Shown: piece after piece, positions 45,640-54,865 of the stretch
Numbering within the stretch: the stretch's first letter is position 1
Layout of the letters: every line of letters begins with the position of its first letter
Assembly: GCF_900109575.1 (NCBI RefSeq)
Contig: NZ_FOAF01000001.1
Span: 1 to 64,000, forward strand
Direction of reading: 5' to 3'
Length of the DNA stretch: 64,000 nt
From: Olivibacter domesticus
GTDB lineage: Bacteria > Bacteroidota > Bacteroidia > Sphingobacteriales > Sphingobacteriaceae
Translations under genes and position numbers: made by a program
The notes under the pieces: model-generated
The model's database searches: none
Told to the model about the DNA's origin: nothing
The model's input: only the letters and a program-made list of their open reading frames with translations

Positions 45640-46548
45640 ATGAGATATATAAAATCTATATCAGTTATTGCAGGTCTGCTGTTGGTTGTTTTCATAGCAA
45701 ACGCCCAACAAGCATTGACCTATAACCAATATGCAAATCAACCAACTGCACTGAATCCAACAGCAAGTTTGCTGCGGCCAGATGGTGAGGTAGCATTGCT
45801 CGGTCGTAAACAATGGGTGGGACTGGAGGGAGCTCCAACTACTTATTGGATGACAGCCCATCTACCTTGGCGACAATTCGGCGCTACAGTTGGTATCAAT
45901 GTACGGCATGAGAGCTTAGCGATTGAAGATGCTACAGAATTGAGCGCCTTCTTAGCCAAGTCGATTCGGATTTCAGAGAGTGAGTATCTAGCAATGTCCA
46001 TGAGCTTGGGGATTAGCCTTTACAATGGTAATTTTAGTCAGGTCGATCCGCAAGATCCTGCATTTCGTTCAGATATTCGAGAGAGCACCGCACTGATGGG
46101 TTTTGGCGTGTTGCTTTACCGCCCGGATGTTTATTATGCCGGCTTTTCAATGCCGCGTTTGGCTCTTTCCGATTTGGGATCTGGTGGCCAGGTGAATCGA
46201 CAATATAACTTCAGCAATCAATATCATGCGATGGGTGGAGTTGTGCTCCGTTTGGACGAAAGCTTTGATGTAAAGCCAGCCTTCCTTGCAAGCTATGTTC
46301 CGGGAGTTCCACTGCAAGCCGATTTGTCAGCCGTGGTATACGCAGAGAAAACTTTCGGTTTGGGAATCAATGCGCGGACTAACAATGACTTATCAGCTAT
46401 GGCTGAAATCATGATCGGACCATTAAAGGCCGGTTATAGTTATCAGTTTAACTCGAACGATAATCCTTTAAAGCGGAGGATTGACAATGCCACTCATGAA
46501 ATTGGCATAAGTTACCGGCTTGGAAATAGAAAAGCAGGACTGTTATAG
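45640..46548 (+). CDS. PorP/SprF-family T9SS outer-membrane protein
   Basis: A 302-residue outer-membrane barrel with signal peptide (1-22, ending NA) and the family opening QALTYNQYANQPTALNPT. PorP/SprF-like proteins are needed for secretion or surface anchoring of type B T9SS substrates, and are usually encoded just downstream of their large substrate, as here. It is 36 bases behind the adhesin gene and surely co-transcribed. Confidence 0.92.
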   Translation: MRYIKSISVIAGLLLVVFIANAQQALTYNQYANQPTALNPTASLLRPDGEVALLGRKQWVGLEGAPTTYWMTAHLPWRQFGATVGINVRHESLAIEDATELSAFLAKSIRISESEYLAMSMSLGISLYNGNFSQVDPQDPAFRSDIRESTALMGFGVLLYRPDVYYAGFSMPRLALSDLGSGGQVNRQYNFSNQYHAMGGVVLRLDESFDVKPAFLASYVPGVPLQADLSAVVYAEKTFGLGINARTNNDLSAMAEIMIGPLKAGYSYQFNSNDNPLKRRIDNATHEIGISYRLGNRKAGLL

Positions 46549-46592
46549 GCGTTCAAAACAGTAAGATATTTAAAACACAAGCGTAAGGCCAG

Positions 46593-47018
46593 CTACTTTT
46601 TGTGCGCCATAATTAGCATTACCGCCGGTATTAATCCCAGTGGGAAACCGCTTGGTTCCAATATGATACTGCATATAAGTACCCACAGTAGCAAACTCCA
46701 TCCCAAATAGCGAGGGAGTCGATCCCTCATTTGAGCTGCACGTGTAATCAGTAATCCCAACAGTAACAGGGGAATCATAAAACTACCTGGTAACGCCCAA
46801 AATTCAAAATTTAATTCGAAAGCAGCGAGCGTTTCAGGATCCACATGATCCCAAAGAGCGCCGGATATCCATGCACCCCAGCTATGGTAACTAACTACAC
46901 TCCAGAAAACAAAGTGTAATAAACAGATACTCACAAGCATCCACCCAGCCCATTTGTACAAGCGAGCAGCTTTAGCCGTTAAGGGCTCTTGCTGTGAAAA
47001 TAATGCCTGGTTATTCAT
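46593..47018 (-). CDS. Four-helix membrane protein (DUF6463-like)
   Basis: A 141-residue inner-membrane protein with four hydrophobic helices (about 24-44, 75-92, 101-118, 120-138). It resembles the DUF6463 family; function unknown. Last gene of the leftward GbsR cluster, 25 bases after the epimerase gene. Confidence 0.65.
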   Translation of the reverse strand: MNNQALFSQQEPLTAKAARLYKWAGWMLVSICLLHFVFWSVVSYHSWGAWISGALWDHVDPETLAAFELNFEFWALPGSFMIPLLLLGLLITRAAQMRDRLPRYLGWSLLLWVLICSIILEPSGFPLGLIPAVMLIMAHKK

Positions 47019-47043
47019 ATGTTAATTTTTATTATAGTTTAAA

Positions 47044-47970
47044 CTAAACCCTCATGCTCAAAATATCTTTAACCGCATATTCAACTTTAGGAAAAGAGAA
47101 GGTAAAACCACTGGCAAGCAAATGTCGAGGTAGTACCCATCGGCTTTTTAAAATAAGCTCTGTTTCCGTAGCTATTAGCCAGGCACCAAGTTCGAGCAAC
47201 CAAGTGGGAGAGGGGAGGCCAAAAGGAATACCATATGCTTTTCTCAATGTGCTCATCAGTACTTTATTTCTAACGGGTTCTGGCGCAGTGCAGTTAATGA
47301 CCCCTTCAAGTTCTTGATGTTGCATAATCCATTCAGTAGATCTGGCAGCGTCTTGCTCATGTATCCAAGAGACGTATTGCTGGCCGTCTCCCTGTTTTCC
47401 ACCTAAACCACATTTAACAAGGTTTAACAATCGAGGAAAAACTGATTCCTGTTTGCCTAGCACAATTCCCATTCGCAAAGCCACCTTTCTGGTATTAGGG
47501 GTATTTATTTCAAAAAAGGAACTTTCCCATTTCTGACAAACATTTATAGAAAAACCATAACCGATCTCCCCAGTGTCTTCATCCTGGGGTCGATCTTCCG
47601 CATGTCGGTAAATTGTTGCAGATGTAATATTTATCCAAATCTTTGGAGGATTTTCCATTGCGGCAATGGCCTTACCAAGCAATTCGGTCGGAACCGTTCT
47701 AGAGCTGATAATCTCTTCCTGATTTTTCTTCGTGTACCGACAATTAACATTTTTGCCGCACAGATTTATCAGCATATCTGCTGTATCAAGACAATTCTTC
47801 CAGGCTCCTTCTGTTTTTCCATCCCAATTCACTGTTTTTACATTCCCCTCATCTGCTCTATTCTGTCTACTTAGTATGATTATTTCTTCAGTAATTGGCC
47901 TATAATATGCTGCTAAAACGCTGCCAAGGTAACCGTTACCTCCAGCAAGAACTATTTTTTTGTATTTCAT
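47044..47970 (-). CDS. TIGR01777-family NAD-dependent epimerase/dehydratase (YfcH-like)
   Basis: A 308-residue Rossmann protein of the extended SDR class with the family start IVLAGGNGYLGSVLA (NAD site), WDGKTEGAW, INLCGKNVNCRYT, a YG...C..WE segment and a DUF1731-like C terminus (LLASGFTFSFPKVEYAV). True substrate unknown in the family. It lies in the leftward cluster behind a GbsR-type regulator and a small membrane protein. Confidence 0.9.
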   Translation of the reverse strand: MKYKKIVLAGGNGYLGSVLAAYYRPITEEIIILSRQNRADEGNVKTVNWDGKTEGAWKNCLDTADMLINLCGKNVNCRYTKKNQEEIISSRTVPTELLGKAIAAMENPPKIWINITSATIYRHAEDRPQDEDTGEIGYGFSINVCQKWESSFFEINTPNTRKVALRMGIVLGKQESVFPRLLNLVKCGLGGKQGDGQQYVSWIHEQDAARSTEWIMQHQELEGVINCTAPEPVRNKVLMSTLRKAYGIPFGLPSPTWLLELGAWLIATETELILKSRWVLPRHLLASGFTFSFPKVEYAVKDILSMRV

Positions 47971-48030
47971 TTTTATTATATAGAAAAGACGTCAAAAAGA
48001 ATCAAATGATTTATAGTACATTATAAATTA

Positions 48031-48396
48031 TTAATGGGCTTGTTTAGTATGCTGCTGTGCTCTATTACGCAGTTTGAAAAAAATCGTAAGATTTAAGAAA
48101 TGCATTCCGCCAAGGATGAGAATGATCCAACCGATTTTATGACTCAGTACTTCTACTACAACCTGGATATTGGGAATAGTTCCGGCTTCTTTCAAGGCTA
48201 AAGTCATGTATCCAATATTTATTAAGTAGAATCCTACTACCAATAGCTTATTTACACTATCTGCTAATTCCGTATTACCGCGGAAAATGTCTACCAAGAA
48301 AATTCGGCCATTTTTAAATAAAACGTTTGCAACCCAAATCGTTAATGCTACGCTAACTAGAAAATATACAATGTAAGTTAAAATAAAGTAGTTCAT
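48031..48396 (-). CDS. Small integral membrane protein
   Basis: A 121-residue protein with three predicted helices (about 2-24, 48-68, 85-108) and a basic His-rich tail. I do not recognise the family with certainty. It is between the GbsR regulator (72 bases) and the epimerase gene (60 bases), all leftward. Confidence 0.65.
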   Translation of the reverse strand: MNYFILTYIVYFLVSVALTIWVANVLFKNGRIFLVDIFRGNTELADSVNKLLVVGFYLINIGYMTLALKEAGTIPNIQVVVEVLSHKIGWIILILGGMHFLNLTIFFKLRNRAQQHTKQAH

Positions 48397-48468
48397 GATT
48401 TTAATGTTTTATTATTTATGTTTATTGAATTTTCAGTAAAAAATGAAAGTTTATGTTAAAAAAATATT

Positions 48469-48975
48469 CTACTTGAATATTTTAAAGATCGTGCCCCAAA
48501 ACCAATTCTCTTCTGCTTTTAGCATCGTATCTAATGTTTTATCTACATTTTTGGCTAACTTATTTATATCAGTTACCGATTTATTAAATGTTTTGTATTC
48601 AGCATTATTTTTATTTCCCTCAACCTTTGATAGTTCATCCAGTATTTTCAAAACTGGGTCTAATTCTCTTTTCCTCCGTTCTTTAGCAACTTGGCGCGCA
48701 ATATTCCAAGTGTCTTTATCTGCGTAAAAATATTCTTTCCGCTCGCCTGCCTTATGCTGTTTTTCTACAAGACCCCAACTAATTAGGTCTCTCAAAGTCA
48801 TATTGGCATTTCCTCTGGAAATGCTTAGGGATTCCATGATTTCTTCGGTTGTCAGCGGTTCTGGGGATATGAGTAGTAAAGCATGTACTTGGGCCATGGT
48901 GCGATTTATACCCCATTCTGATCCCAACTTACCCCATGCTTCGATGAATTTTCGTTTTGCTTCTGCTAGTTCCAT
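48469..48975 (-). CDS. GbsR/MarR-family transcriptional regulator
   Basis: A 168-residue winged-helix regulator of the GbsR group: KRKFIEAWGKLGSEWGINRTMAQVHALLL at the start in pieces, the recognition helix SISRGNANMTLRDLISWGLV, and a coiled-coil C terminus. GbsR-like proteins sense small molecules such as choline or otherwise act as MarR-type repressors. First gene of the leftward cluster. A perfect 44-bp palindrome lies 15 bases upstream over the -33 region, so autoregulation is very likely. The -7 element is only 4 bases from the ATG, which predicts a leaderless or nearly leaderless message. Confidence 0.9.
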   Translation of the reverse strand: MELAEAKRKFIEAWGKLGSEWGINRTMAQVHALLLISPEPLTTEEIMESLSISRGNANMTLRDLISWGLVEKQHKAGERKEYFYADKDTWNIARQVAKERRKRELDPVLKILDELSKVEGNKNNAEYKTFNKSVTDINKLAKNVDKTLDTMLKAEENWFWGTIFKIFK

Positions 48976-48979
48976 GGCT

Positions 48980-49010
48980 CAAAAGTATTAATATTTATTA
49001 AACTTTCAAA
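48980..49010 (-). promoter_or_regulatory. Promoter of the GbsR gene cluster
   Basis: On the minus strand: -33 TTTG (49010-49007), exactly 19 bases, -7 TACTTTTG (48987-48980). Full match to the Bacteroidota consensus. The start codon (48975) follows the -7 element after only 4 bases. Confidence 0.75.
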
Positions 49011-49034
49011 ATATTTTGAAAGTTTAATAAATAT
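48991..49034. promoter_or_regulatory. 44-bp perfect palindrome, likely GbsR operator
   Basis: 22 bases (48991-49012) are followed without a gap by their exact complement (49013-49034). Core half-site is aaactttcaaaat. It covers the -33 and spacer of the GbsR promoter, so a dimeric protein bound here would block RNA polymerase. There is no T-run that would make it a terminator for a gene on either side. Confidence 0.8.
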
Positions 49035-49197
49035 AATGGTAAAAAATAATGCTATTGCTTACAGTCGATTGGTACTGGAAAAATAAAAAATGCCCCTGCT
49101 CGTAGTAGATTTTTGAAGAGAGGATATATCTTTGGCAAAGAGTTATCGCTAACTTTTTTAAGAAGTTCCCAATTAAAAACCAAATTGTAAATAAGTT

Positions 49198-50070
49198 ATG
49201 AGAGCGCAGTTACTTAGCATGCAATTAAAATCTATTCAATCTTTCAGTGTACGTAGAGATCAGGAACCTACTGTTAACAATTGGTGGCACTTTCATCCTG
49301 AGTTTGAACTTATCTGTATCATACAGGGTACAGGCACCTTATTGATCGAAGACCGAGCAGTACCTTTTTACGATGGCGATGTTTTTATTATTGGTCCAAA
49401 TCAGGCTCACTATTGTCGTTTCGATGATGTATTCTTTATTGGAGATAATTGTCAACAAGTTGATGTAAAGGTAGTCCATTTCAAAGAAGAACTATTTGGC
49501 GCCAAATTCATGAATTTGCCCGAAAATGCGAAGCTAAAGTCTCTTTTGAAGCAATCGGAAAAGGGAATCAAGTTGACAGGTGCCAAAGGGCAGTTAGTGG
49601 GGAGGATGATGGCTACGGTTCTAAAATCCGAAGGGGGCCTTCAGTTGCTTAGATTAATTCGGATCCTGCTGGAAATTGCCGGTGAAAAGATAGAGTTTCT
49701 TACCAATATGGAGCCAAGCGGCAGTTTGGCTTTTTATCAAGCAGAGCGTTGGAAACATATACATGAATATGTTCAGCAACACTTTAAAGAAGATATAAAA
49801 GTTTGCGACGTGGCATCGATCGCAAATTTAGGTGTAAGTTCCTTTTGCCGTTTTTTTAAATCACTTACAGGTCAGACATTCACCCATTTTGTCATTAATA
49901 TGCGAATCCAGGAAGCTTGTAAGCTATTGAAAGAAAACTCAATGAATATTAAGCAAGTCTGTTTTGAATCTGGATTCAGAAATTTTACAAGCTTCCATAA
50001 ATATTTTAAAGCAATAGCCGGTATGAGCCCGCTTGCCTTTCGACAAGAGGCTGTTAAGGCGACCAACTAG
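49198..50070 (+). CDS. AraC-family regulator with cupin sensor
   Basis: A 290-residue regulator: cupin-like N terminus (WWHFHPEFELICIIQGTGTLLI, DVFIIGPNQAHY) and C-terminal AraC DNA-binding domain (about 190-285, VASIANLGVSSFCRFFKSLTGQ in parts, CFESGFRNFTSFHKYFK). It sits directly upstream of the SusC-SusD pair, same strand, and is the natural candidate to control it by sensing a sugar or sugar derivative. A -7 element TATCTTTG is at 49127-49134. Confidence 0.9.
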   Translation: MRAQLLSMQLKSIQSFSVRRDQEPTVNNWWHFHPEFELICIIQGTGTLLIEDRAVPFYDGDVFIIGPNQAHYCRFDDVFFIGDNCQQVDVKVVHFKEELFGAKFMNLPENAKLKSLLKQSEKGIKLTGAKGQLVGRMMATVLKSEGGLQLLRLIRILLEIAGEKIEFLTNMEPSGSLAFYQAERWKHIHEYVQQHFKEDIKVCDVASIANLGVSSFCRFFKSLTGQTFTHFVINMRIQEACKLLKENSMNIKQVCFESGFRNFTSFHKYFKAIAGMSPLAFRQEAVKATN

Positions 50071-50074
50071 TAAG

Positions 50075-50099
50075 GTATTTTGCTATTTATGCAAAATAC
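50075..50099. promoter_or_regulatory. Inverted repeat upstream of susC
   Basis: A 9-bp inverted repeat (gtattttgc 50075-50083, gcaaaatac 50091-50099) with a 7-base middle, just past the AraC gene. It lacks a T-run, so an operator is more likely than a terminator. Confidence 0.45.
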
Positions 50100-50147
50100 G
50101 CTTAATAAGATATCAATCTGAGGTAACTACTGTGATGCTCGTTCCTC

Positions 50148-50155
50148 TAATTTTG
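50148..50155 (+). promoter_or_regulatory. Candidate -7 element of the susCD operon
   Basis: TAATTTTG, a full TAnnTTTG match 44 bases before the susC ATG; no -33 TTTG at the right distance, as expected for an activator-dependent promoter. A 10-bp inverted repeat flanks it (ctactgtgat 50127-50136, atcacagtag 50189-50198). Confidence 0.4.
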
Positions 50156-50199
50156 GGTGTATAAACTTAATATAACCAATAAAACTAAATCACAGTAGG

Positions 50200-53100
50200 A
50201 TGAATAGAATTCTTAAATTCATGATCCTTGGATGTATCATGGTATACGCCTTGGCGTCTCAGGCCCAACAAGGGACCGAAATCCGGGGAATTGTGAAGGA
50301 TGAAAGCGGAGCACCCATTTCAGGTGTGACCGTGACGATCCGCAAAACAGCTCGAACAGTTGCTACAGATGCCCAGGGCCGGTTTACAATTGAAGCTTCC
50401 CCTTCAGACATATTGCTATTCTCTTCCATTGGATATGTAAAACTCGAAGAGACGATCGGTAACCGTAAGGTTGTGGAAGTGCGTTTAGTGACAGAAAATG
50501 CGGCTTTAGATGAAGTAGTCGTGGTTGGCTATGGTACACAGCGGAAATCCGACCTCACTGGTTCTGTCGGCACCGTGAAGGCCGATGCCTTGCAGGAACG
50601 GCCGACATCTTCATTGAGTCAAGGTTTGTCAGGTCGTATAACTGGCGTAAACGTATCATCTAATTCCGGCAGACCAGGGGGGAGAGCAAATATCCGAATA
50701 CGCGGTGCAAGCTCAATCAGCGTAAGTAACGATCCACTATATGTGATTGATGGGGTAATTCTTAATACAGCTGGTCTTCAAAATGGGAGTACACCGATCG
50801 ATTATCTCAACCCCAACGACATCGCTTCCATCGAAGTATTGAAAGATGCTTCGTCAACAGCTATTTATGGTGCTCGCGGTGCCAATGGAGTCATTATGGT
50901 GACAACAAAAAGAGGAACGTCTGATGGCGGTAAAGTGAACTACGATCCGGATTTCAGCATAGGTGTGGCACCTAAACTGTTACCGGTGCTCAATGCAAAA
51001 GAATTCTTGGCAGTAGAAGAAATCGCCTATGCAAATGCTGCTAAATATGATCCTGTAGGGTGGGCTACAGGAACCAAATATGTGGATCCCCGTACAAAAA
51101 GAACAAACCCGCTACTTTTCGATGAACAGGGAAACCCCTTGTATGATACCGATTGGCAAAAAGAAGCCTTTCGAAAAGCCTTTACACAAAATCATCAGTT
51201 GAGTTTTACCAACGGAAATGAAAAGGGAAGTTACGGTGCCTTTCTGAATTACCGTAATGAAAATGGCATCGTATATGGATCACAGCAAAAGAGATATGCA
51301 GGTCGATTTGTTTTTGATAGTGATATTAAATCTTGGTTAAAAGTAGGAGGGTCGCTGGGCTACACCGATCAGGATGACAAACAAATAGACCAGTTAGGTG
51401 GCGGTGGCATCACCATGATTCGCCAGGTGCTGGAAGCCCTACCGATCATACCAGTAAGATACGCTGATGGTTCCTGGGCTAGCAATAGAGATTATCCGGG
51501 AATGGAAGGAGGAGACAACCCCATCCGTGTTGCAGATGAGCGTTTGTATTTTTTGCGTACACAGACCATGCTCGGTAATATGTATGCAAATATCCGACTG
51601 AGCGACGATTTAGAATTTAGATCTACAATAGGGACCAACATCATCAATCAGCGGACGGATTATTTTGCGGCAGCAGGCTTGCAGTATATTTCCAATAATG
51701 GTGACGCATCTGTTACCAATAACAAGTTTACTTCATGGCAGTTTGAAAATTACCTGACTTATAAAAAGACATTTGCCGATATACACTCCTTCAATGCTAT
51801 GGCAGGGATATCATGGCAGCATGTTAATCGCTTCGAGAATATCGCAAGGTCGCAAGGCTTTACTGATACCTATTTTGAGTTCAATAACTTAGGAGCGGGG
51901 GCCACGGCACTTACTCCGAGCTCATTTGCGAATGCTTACGGACTCAATTCGTACTTTTCCCGTTTAAATTATGCATTTCGTGACAAGTACTTACTTACCT
52001 TCACTGGGCGTATCGATGGTTCATCTAAATTCGGAGAGGCTAATCGATATGCTTTTTTTCCTTCGGCGGCCTTCGCTTGGAAAGTTTCCGATGAGAACTT
52101 CATGCGGAACCAATCTCTTATTTCAAACCTGAAATTTCGTGCAAGCTATGGTGCTACTGGAAATTCCGAGATTCCGGAATACCGTGCCTTGGCAGGAATG
52201 AGTAGTTATGATGTCATCTTTGATGGATCCCGTCAGGTGGGAATAGGTGTTGGCCGTATGTCTAATGAAGCACTGAAATGGGAGAAAACACATCAGGTAG
52301 ACATGGGCTTGGAAGTGGGATTATTCGCTAACCGAATAAGTATGGAGCTCGATCTTTATCGCCGAAAAGTCAACGATATGTTGTTAGATTCACCGCTGCC
52401 GAACAGTAGCGGATATACCAGTATATACTCCAATATCGGCAGTATGGAAAATAAAGGAGTCGAGTTTGCGCTTAATACTACTAACCTGGAGCTAAATAAT
52501 TTCTCATGGAATACCACCTTTAGCATTTCCATAAACAAAAATGAGGTATTGGCACTTTCAGGTGGAAGCGATATCTATTCCGGAGCAACCGTGATCCGGG
52601 TAGGAGAGCCGGTTGGATCGTTCTTTGGAAGGAAACACCTAGGCACTTGGTCTACCGCTGAAACAGAAGAAGCCAAAAAATATAATATGCTGCCGGGTGA
52701 TGTTAAGTATTTAGATTTGAATAGTGACGGTGTTATCAATGACCTCGATCGCACAATCATTGGCCAGTCTATCCCAGACGGTTTTGGTACCTTTCTTAAT
52801 ACCTTTAAATATAAAGCATGGTCGTTAACGGTCGATCTCCAATTTATGTATGGAAATAGTGTGTTGGATCGGAGTATCCATTCGGCAGAAGACCGACAGG
52901 GTATTGCAAACAGCTATAAAACGGTATTGAATGCGTGGACTGAAACCAATCAAAATACACCCATAGCACAGATACGGCCTATCAATGCTTATTACACCAC
53001 CAATAACGATAGCCACAAAGTAACAAATGCCTCCTTTATTAGGGGTAGAAACCTGCTTTTGGCCTATATATTTCCAGCAAGTATTTCCTCCAAGCTGAAA

Positions 53101-53271
53101 CTGGAACGCTTAAGGATATATGGATCGGTACAGAATTTTTTTGTGGCAACCAAATACAAAGGATATGATCCAGAGGTTTCCAATTCCGGTGCACCATTTG
53201 ATCAAGGACTTGGGCTGTACGATTATCCACGGCCACGGGTATTTATGATCGGTGTAAATATCGGATTATAA
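50200..53271 (+). CDS. SusC/RagA-family TonB-linked outer-membrane transporter
   Basis: A 1023-residue TonB-dependent transporter. Signal peptide 1-22; carboxypeptidase-regulatory-like domain (about 25-105, GIVKDESGAPISGVTVTI); the SusC motif DEVVVVGYGTQRKSDLTGSV; plug domain (about 115-230, IRIRGASSISVSNDPLYVIDG-like, STAIYGARGANGVI); then the 22-strand barrel. It imports large nutrients, usually oligosaccharides, with the SusD lipoprotein encoded 26 bases downstream. No glycoside hydrolase is adjacent, so the ligand is unknown. Confidence 0.95.
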   Translation: MNRILKFMILGCIMVYALASQAQQGTEIRGIVKDESGAPISGVTVTIRKTARTVATDAQGRFTIEASPSDILLFSSIGYVKLEETIGNRKVVEVRLVTENAALDEVVVVGYGTQRKSDLTGSVGTVKADALQERPTSSLSQGLSGRITGVNVSSNSGRPGGRANIRIRGASSISVSNDPLYVIDGVILNTAGLQNGSTPIDYLNPNDIASIEVLKDASSTAIYGARGANGVIMVTTKRGTSDGGKVNYDPDFSIGVAPKLLPVLNAKEFLAVEEIAYANAAKYDPVGWATGTKYVDPRTKRTNPLLFDEQGNPLYDTDWQKEAFRKAFTQNHQLSFTNGNEKGSYGAFLNYRNENGIVYGSQQKRYAGRFVFDSDIKSWLKVGGSLGYTDQDDKQIDQLGGGGITMIRQVLEALPIIPVRYADGSWASNRDYPGMEGGDNPIRVADERLYFLRTQTMLGNMYANIRLSDDLEFRSTIGTNIINQRTDYFAAAGLQYISNNGDASVTNNKFTSWQFENYLTYKKTFADIHSFNAMAGISWQHVNRFENIARSQGFTDTYFEFNNLGAGATALTPSSFANAYGLNSYFSRLNYAFRDKYLLTFTGRIDGSSKFGEANRYAFFPSAAFAWKVSDENFMRNQSLISNLKFRASYGATGNSEIPEYRALAGMSSYDVIFDGSRQVGIGVGRMSNEALKWEKTHQVDMGLEVGLFANRISMELDLYRRKVNDMLLDSPLPNSSGYTSIYSNIGSMENKGVEFALNTTNLELNNFSWNTTFSISINKNEVLALSGGSDIYSGATVIRVGEPVGSFFGRKHLGTWSTAETEEAKKYNMLPGDVKYLDLNSDGVINDLDRTIIGQSIPDGFGTFLNTFKYKAWSLTVDLQFMYGNSVLDRSIHSAEDRQGIANSYKTVLNAWTETNQNTPIAQIRPINAYYTTNNDSHKVTNASFIRGRNLLLAYIFPASISSKLKLERLRIYGSVQNFFVATKYKGYDPEVSNSGAPFDQGLGLYDYPRPRVFMIGVNIGL

Positions 53272-53297
53272 TTAATGGCAATTCAAAATTACGCAAG

Positions 53298-54800
53298 ATG
53301 AAAATATTATCGATAAAGTACGTGCTGATGGCACTATGGACAACAACAATTGTGTTGACTGGTTGTTCGGATTTTTTGGACGAAGCCGATCCGAGCAATT
53401 TTACGGAAGAGAATTATTTTACTAAACCAGAACATGCCACCAGTTCCATAAATGCAATTTATGCGTCTATGCGAGATCCTTTAGAAAGCGGCTTCAATGG
53501 TGGAGCGTGGATGATGACCGAATTTGCAACCGGTTTGGCCGCCACAGATCTGGGGCAAGCGGTGAATAGTTACTTTGTAAAAGATCTCAACAATACGTCC
53601 GATAACACATATGGCCAAACGTATTGGCGCGCATACTACCAAGGTATTGCTAATGCCAATCTTTCCATTGCCAAAATACCTCAAATTGCGATGGATGGTG
53701 ATGAGGCTAAGAGATTACTGGGAGAAGCCCATTTTCTAAGGGCTTGGTATTATTTCCATTTAGTTAGGATGTTTGGACATATACCTTTAATTACAGAGCC
53801 AGTTGCGCTACAATCCGAGCAGTTAAGACCAGCTCCTGCCGAACCAGAGGCAGTATATAATTTCATTGTGGAAGATCTTAAAGCAGCCGAAGCAGCTGGA
53901 CTCCCGTGGAGGGATGCTTCGGGACGAGTGAACCTAGGTGCTGTAAAGTCCTTATTGGCTAAGGTGTATCTTACAATGGCGGGCTATCCGCTGCAAAAAG
54001 GGGAGGCTTATTTTGATCTGGCAGCCAAAACAGCGCAAGAGGTAATCAGTTCCGGAGAGTTTAGCCTCTTTGCCAATTATGCCGCTCTACATGATCCTGC
54101 TAAGAAAAATATAGAAGAAAATATTTTTATGATTCAGTTTAAAACGCAGATTCTCCCTTCAAACTGGCAAGTATCCATTATTCCCTATAATAAAAATATT
54201 TCTCAATACGCTGATGAAACAGGAGGCATTTACGCAACGGCAGATTTTGTTAAATCCTATGGCAGCGATGATCTACGTGCCAAGGAAAAACAGTTCTTTT
54301 TTACGAAGTTCACCCATGAGGCAGACCGGAAGAAGGAGGTCGATTTAGGTGGATATTTTATCTATAAACACTTCGATATGGTAGCGCAAACCTCTACAGC
54401 AAATAGTGATCTTAACTGGCCGCTTATCCGTTATGCCGATGTACTGCTCCTATATGCAGAAGCCTCCAACGAGGTCAATGGCCCTACTGCTGCTGCGTAT
54501 GATGCGGTCAATGCCATACGAATGCGAGCAGGGCTACCCATCCTGAGCGGTTTGTCGAAAGATCAACTTAGAGAGGCGGTGTGGAAGGAGCGTTGGCACG
54601 AGCTATGTTTTGAAAACAATACCTGGTTTGATATGGTTCGCCTCCGAAAAGCCTTCAATGTAAATACTGGAAATTTTGATGATTATATAGGACATCAGTT
54701 TTCTTACGGACCTACATTAAAGGAGCGCGAGTTGCTGTTTCCTATTCCCACGTCTGAGATACTCAATAACCCGAACCTTGTTCAGAACAAGGGCTATTAA
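53298..54800 (+). CDS. SusD/RagB-family nutrient-binding lipoprotein
   Basis: A 500-residue outer-membrane lipoprotein (lipobox LTGC, Cys23) with the SusD pattern: SDFLDEADPSNFTEENYF, GEAHFLRAWYYFHLVRMFG, AVKSLLAKVYLTMAG, LIRYADVLLLYAEASNEVNG, WKERWHELCFENNTWFDMVR and the ending LNNPNLVQNKGY. It forms the lid of the SusC transporter encoded upstream. A terminator follows. Confidence 0.95.
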   Translation: MKILSIKYVLMALWTTTIVLTGCSDFLDEADPSNFTEENYFTKPEHATSSINAIYASMRDPLESGFNGGAWMMTEFATGLAATDLGQAVNSYFVKDLNNTSDNTYGQTYWRAYYQGIANANLSIAKIPQIAMDGDEAKRLLGEAHFLRAWYYFHLVRMFGHIPLITEPVALQSEQLRPAPAEPEAVYNFIVEDLKAAEAAGLPWRDASGRVNLGAVKSLLAKVYLTMAGYPLQKGEAYFDLAAKTAQEVISSGEFSLFANYAALHDPAKKNIEENIFMIQFKTQILPSNWQVSIIPYNKNISQYADETGGIYATADFVKSYGSDDLRAKEKQFFFTKFTHEADRKKEVDLGGYFIYKHFDMVAQTSTANSDLNWPLIRYADVLLLYAEASNEVNGPTAAAYDAVNAIRMRAGLPILSGLSKDQLREAVWKERWHELCFENNTWFDMVRLRKAFNVNTGNFDDYIGHQFSYGPTLKERELLFPIPTSEILNNPNLVQNKGY

Positions 54801-54811
54801 TCTTGATGCTT

Positions 54812-54846
54812 AAAAGACTGCTGTGGGTTAGACCTGGCAGTCTTTT
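54812..54846. terminator. Terminator of the susCD operon
   Basis: A 10-bp stem (aaaagactgc 54812-54821 with gcagtctttt 54837-54846) followed by a T-run, 12 bases past the susD stop. Confidence 0.8.
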
Positions 54847-54865
54847 TTTATTTTTATTTGTCTTT

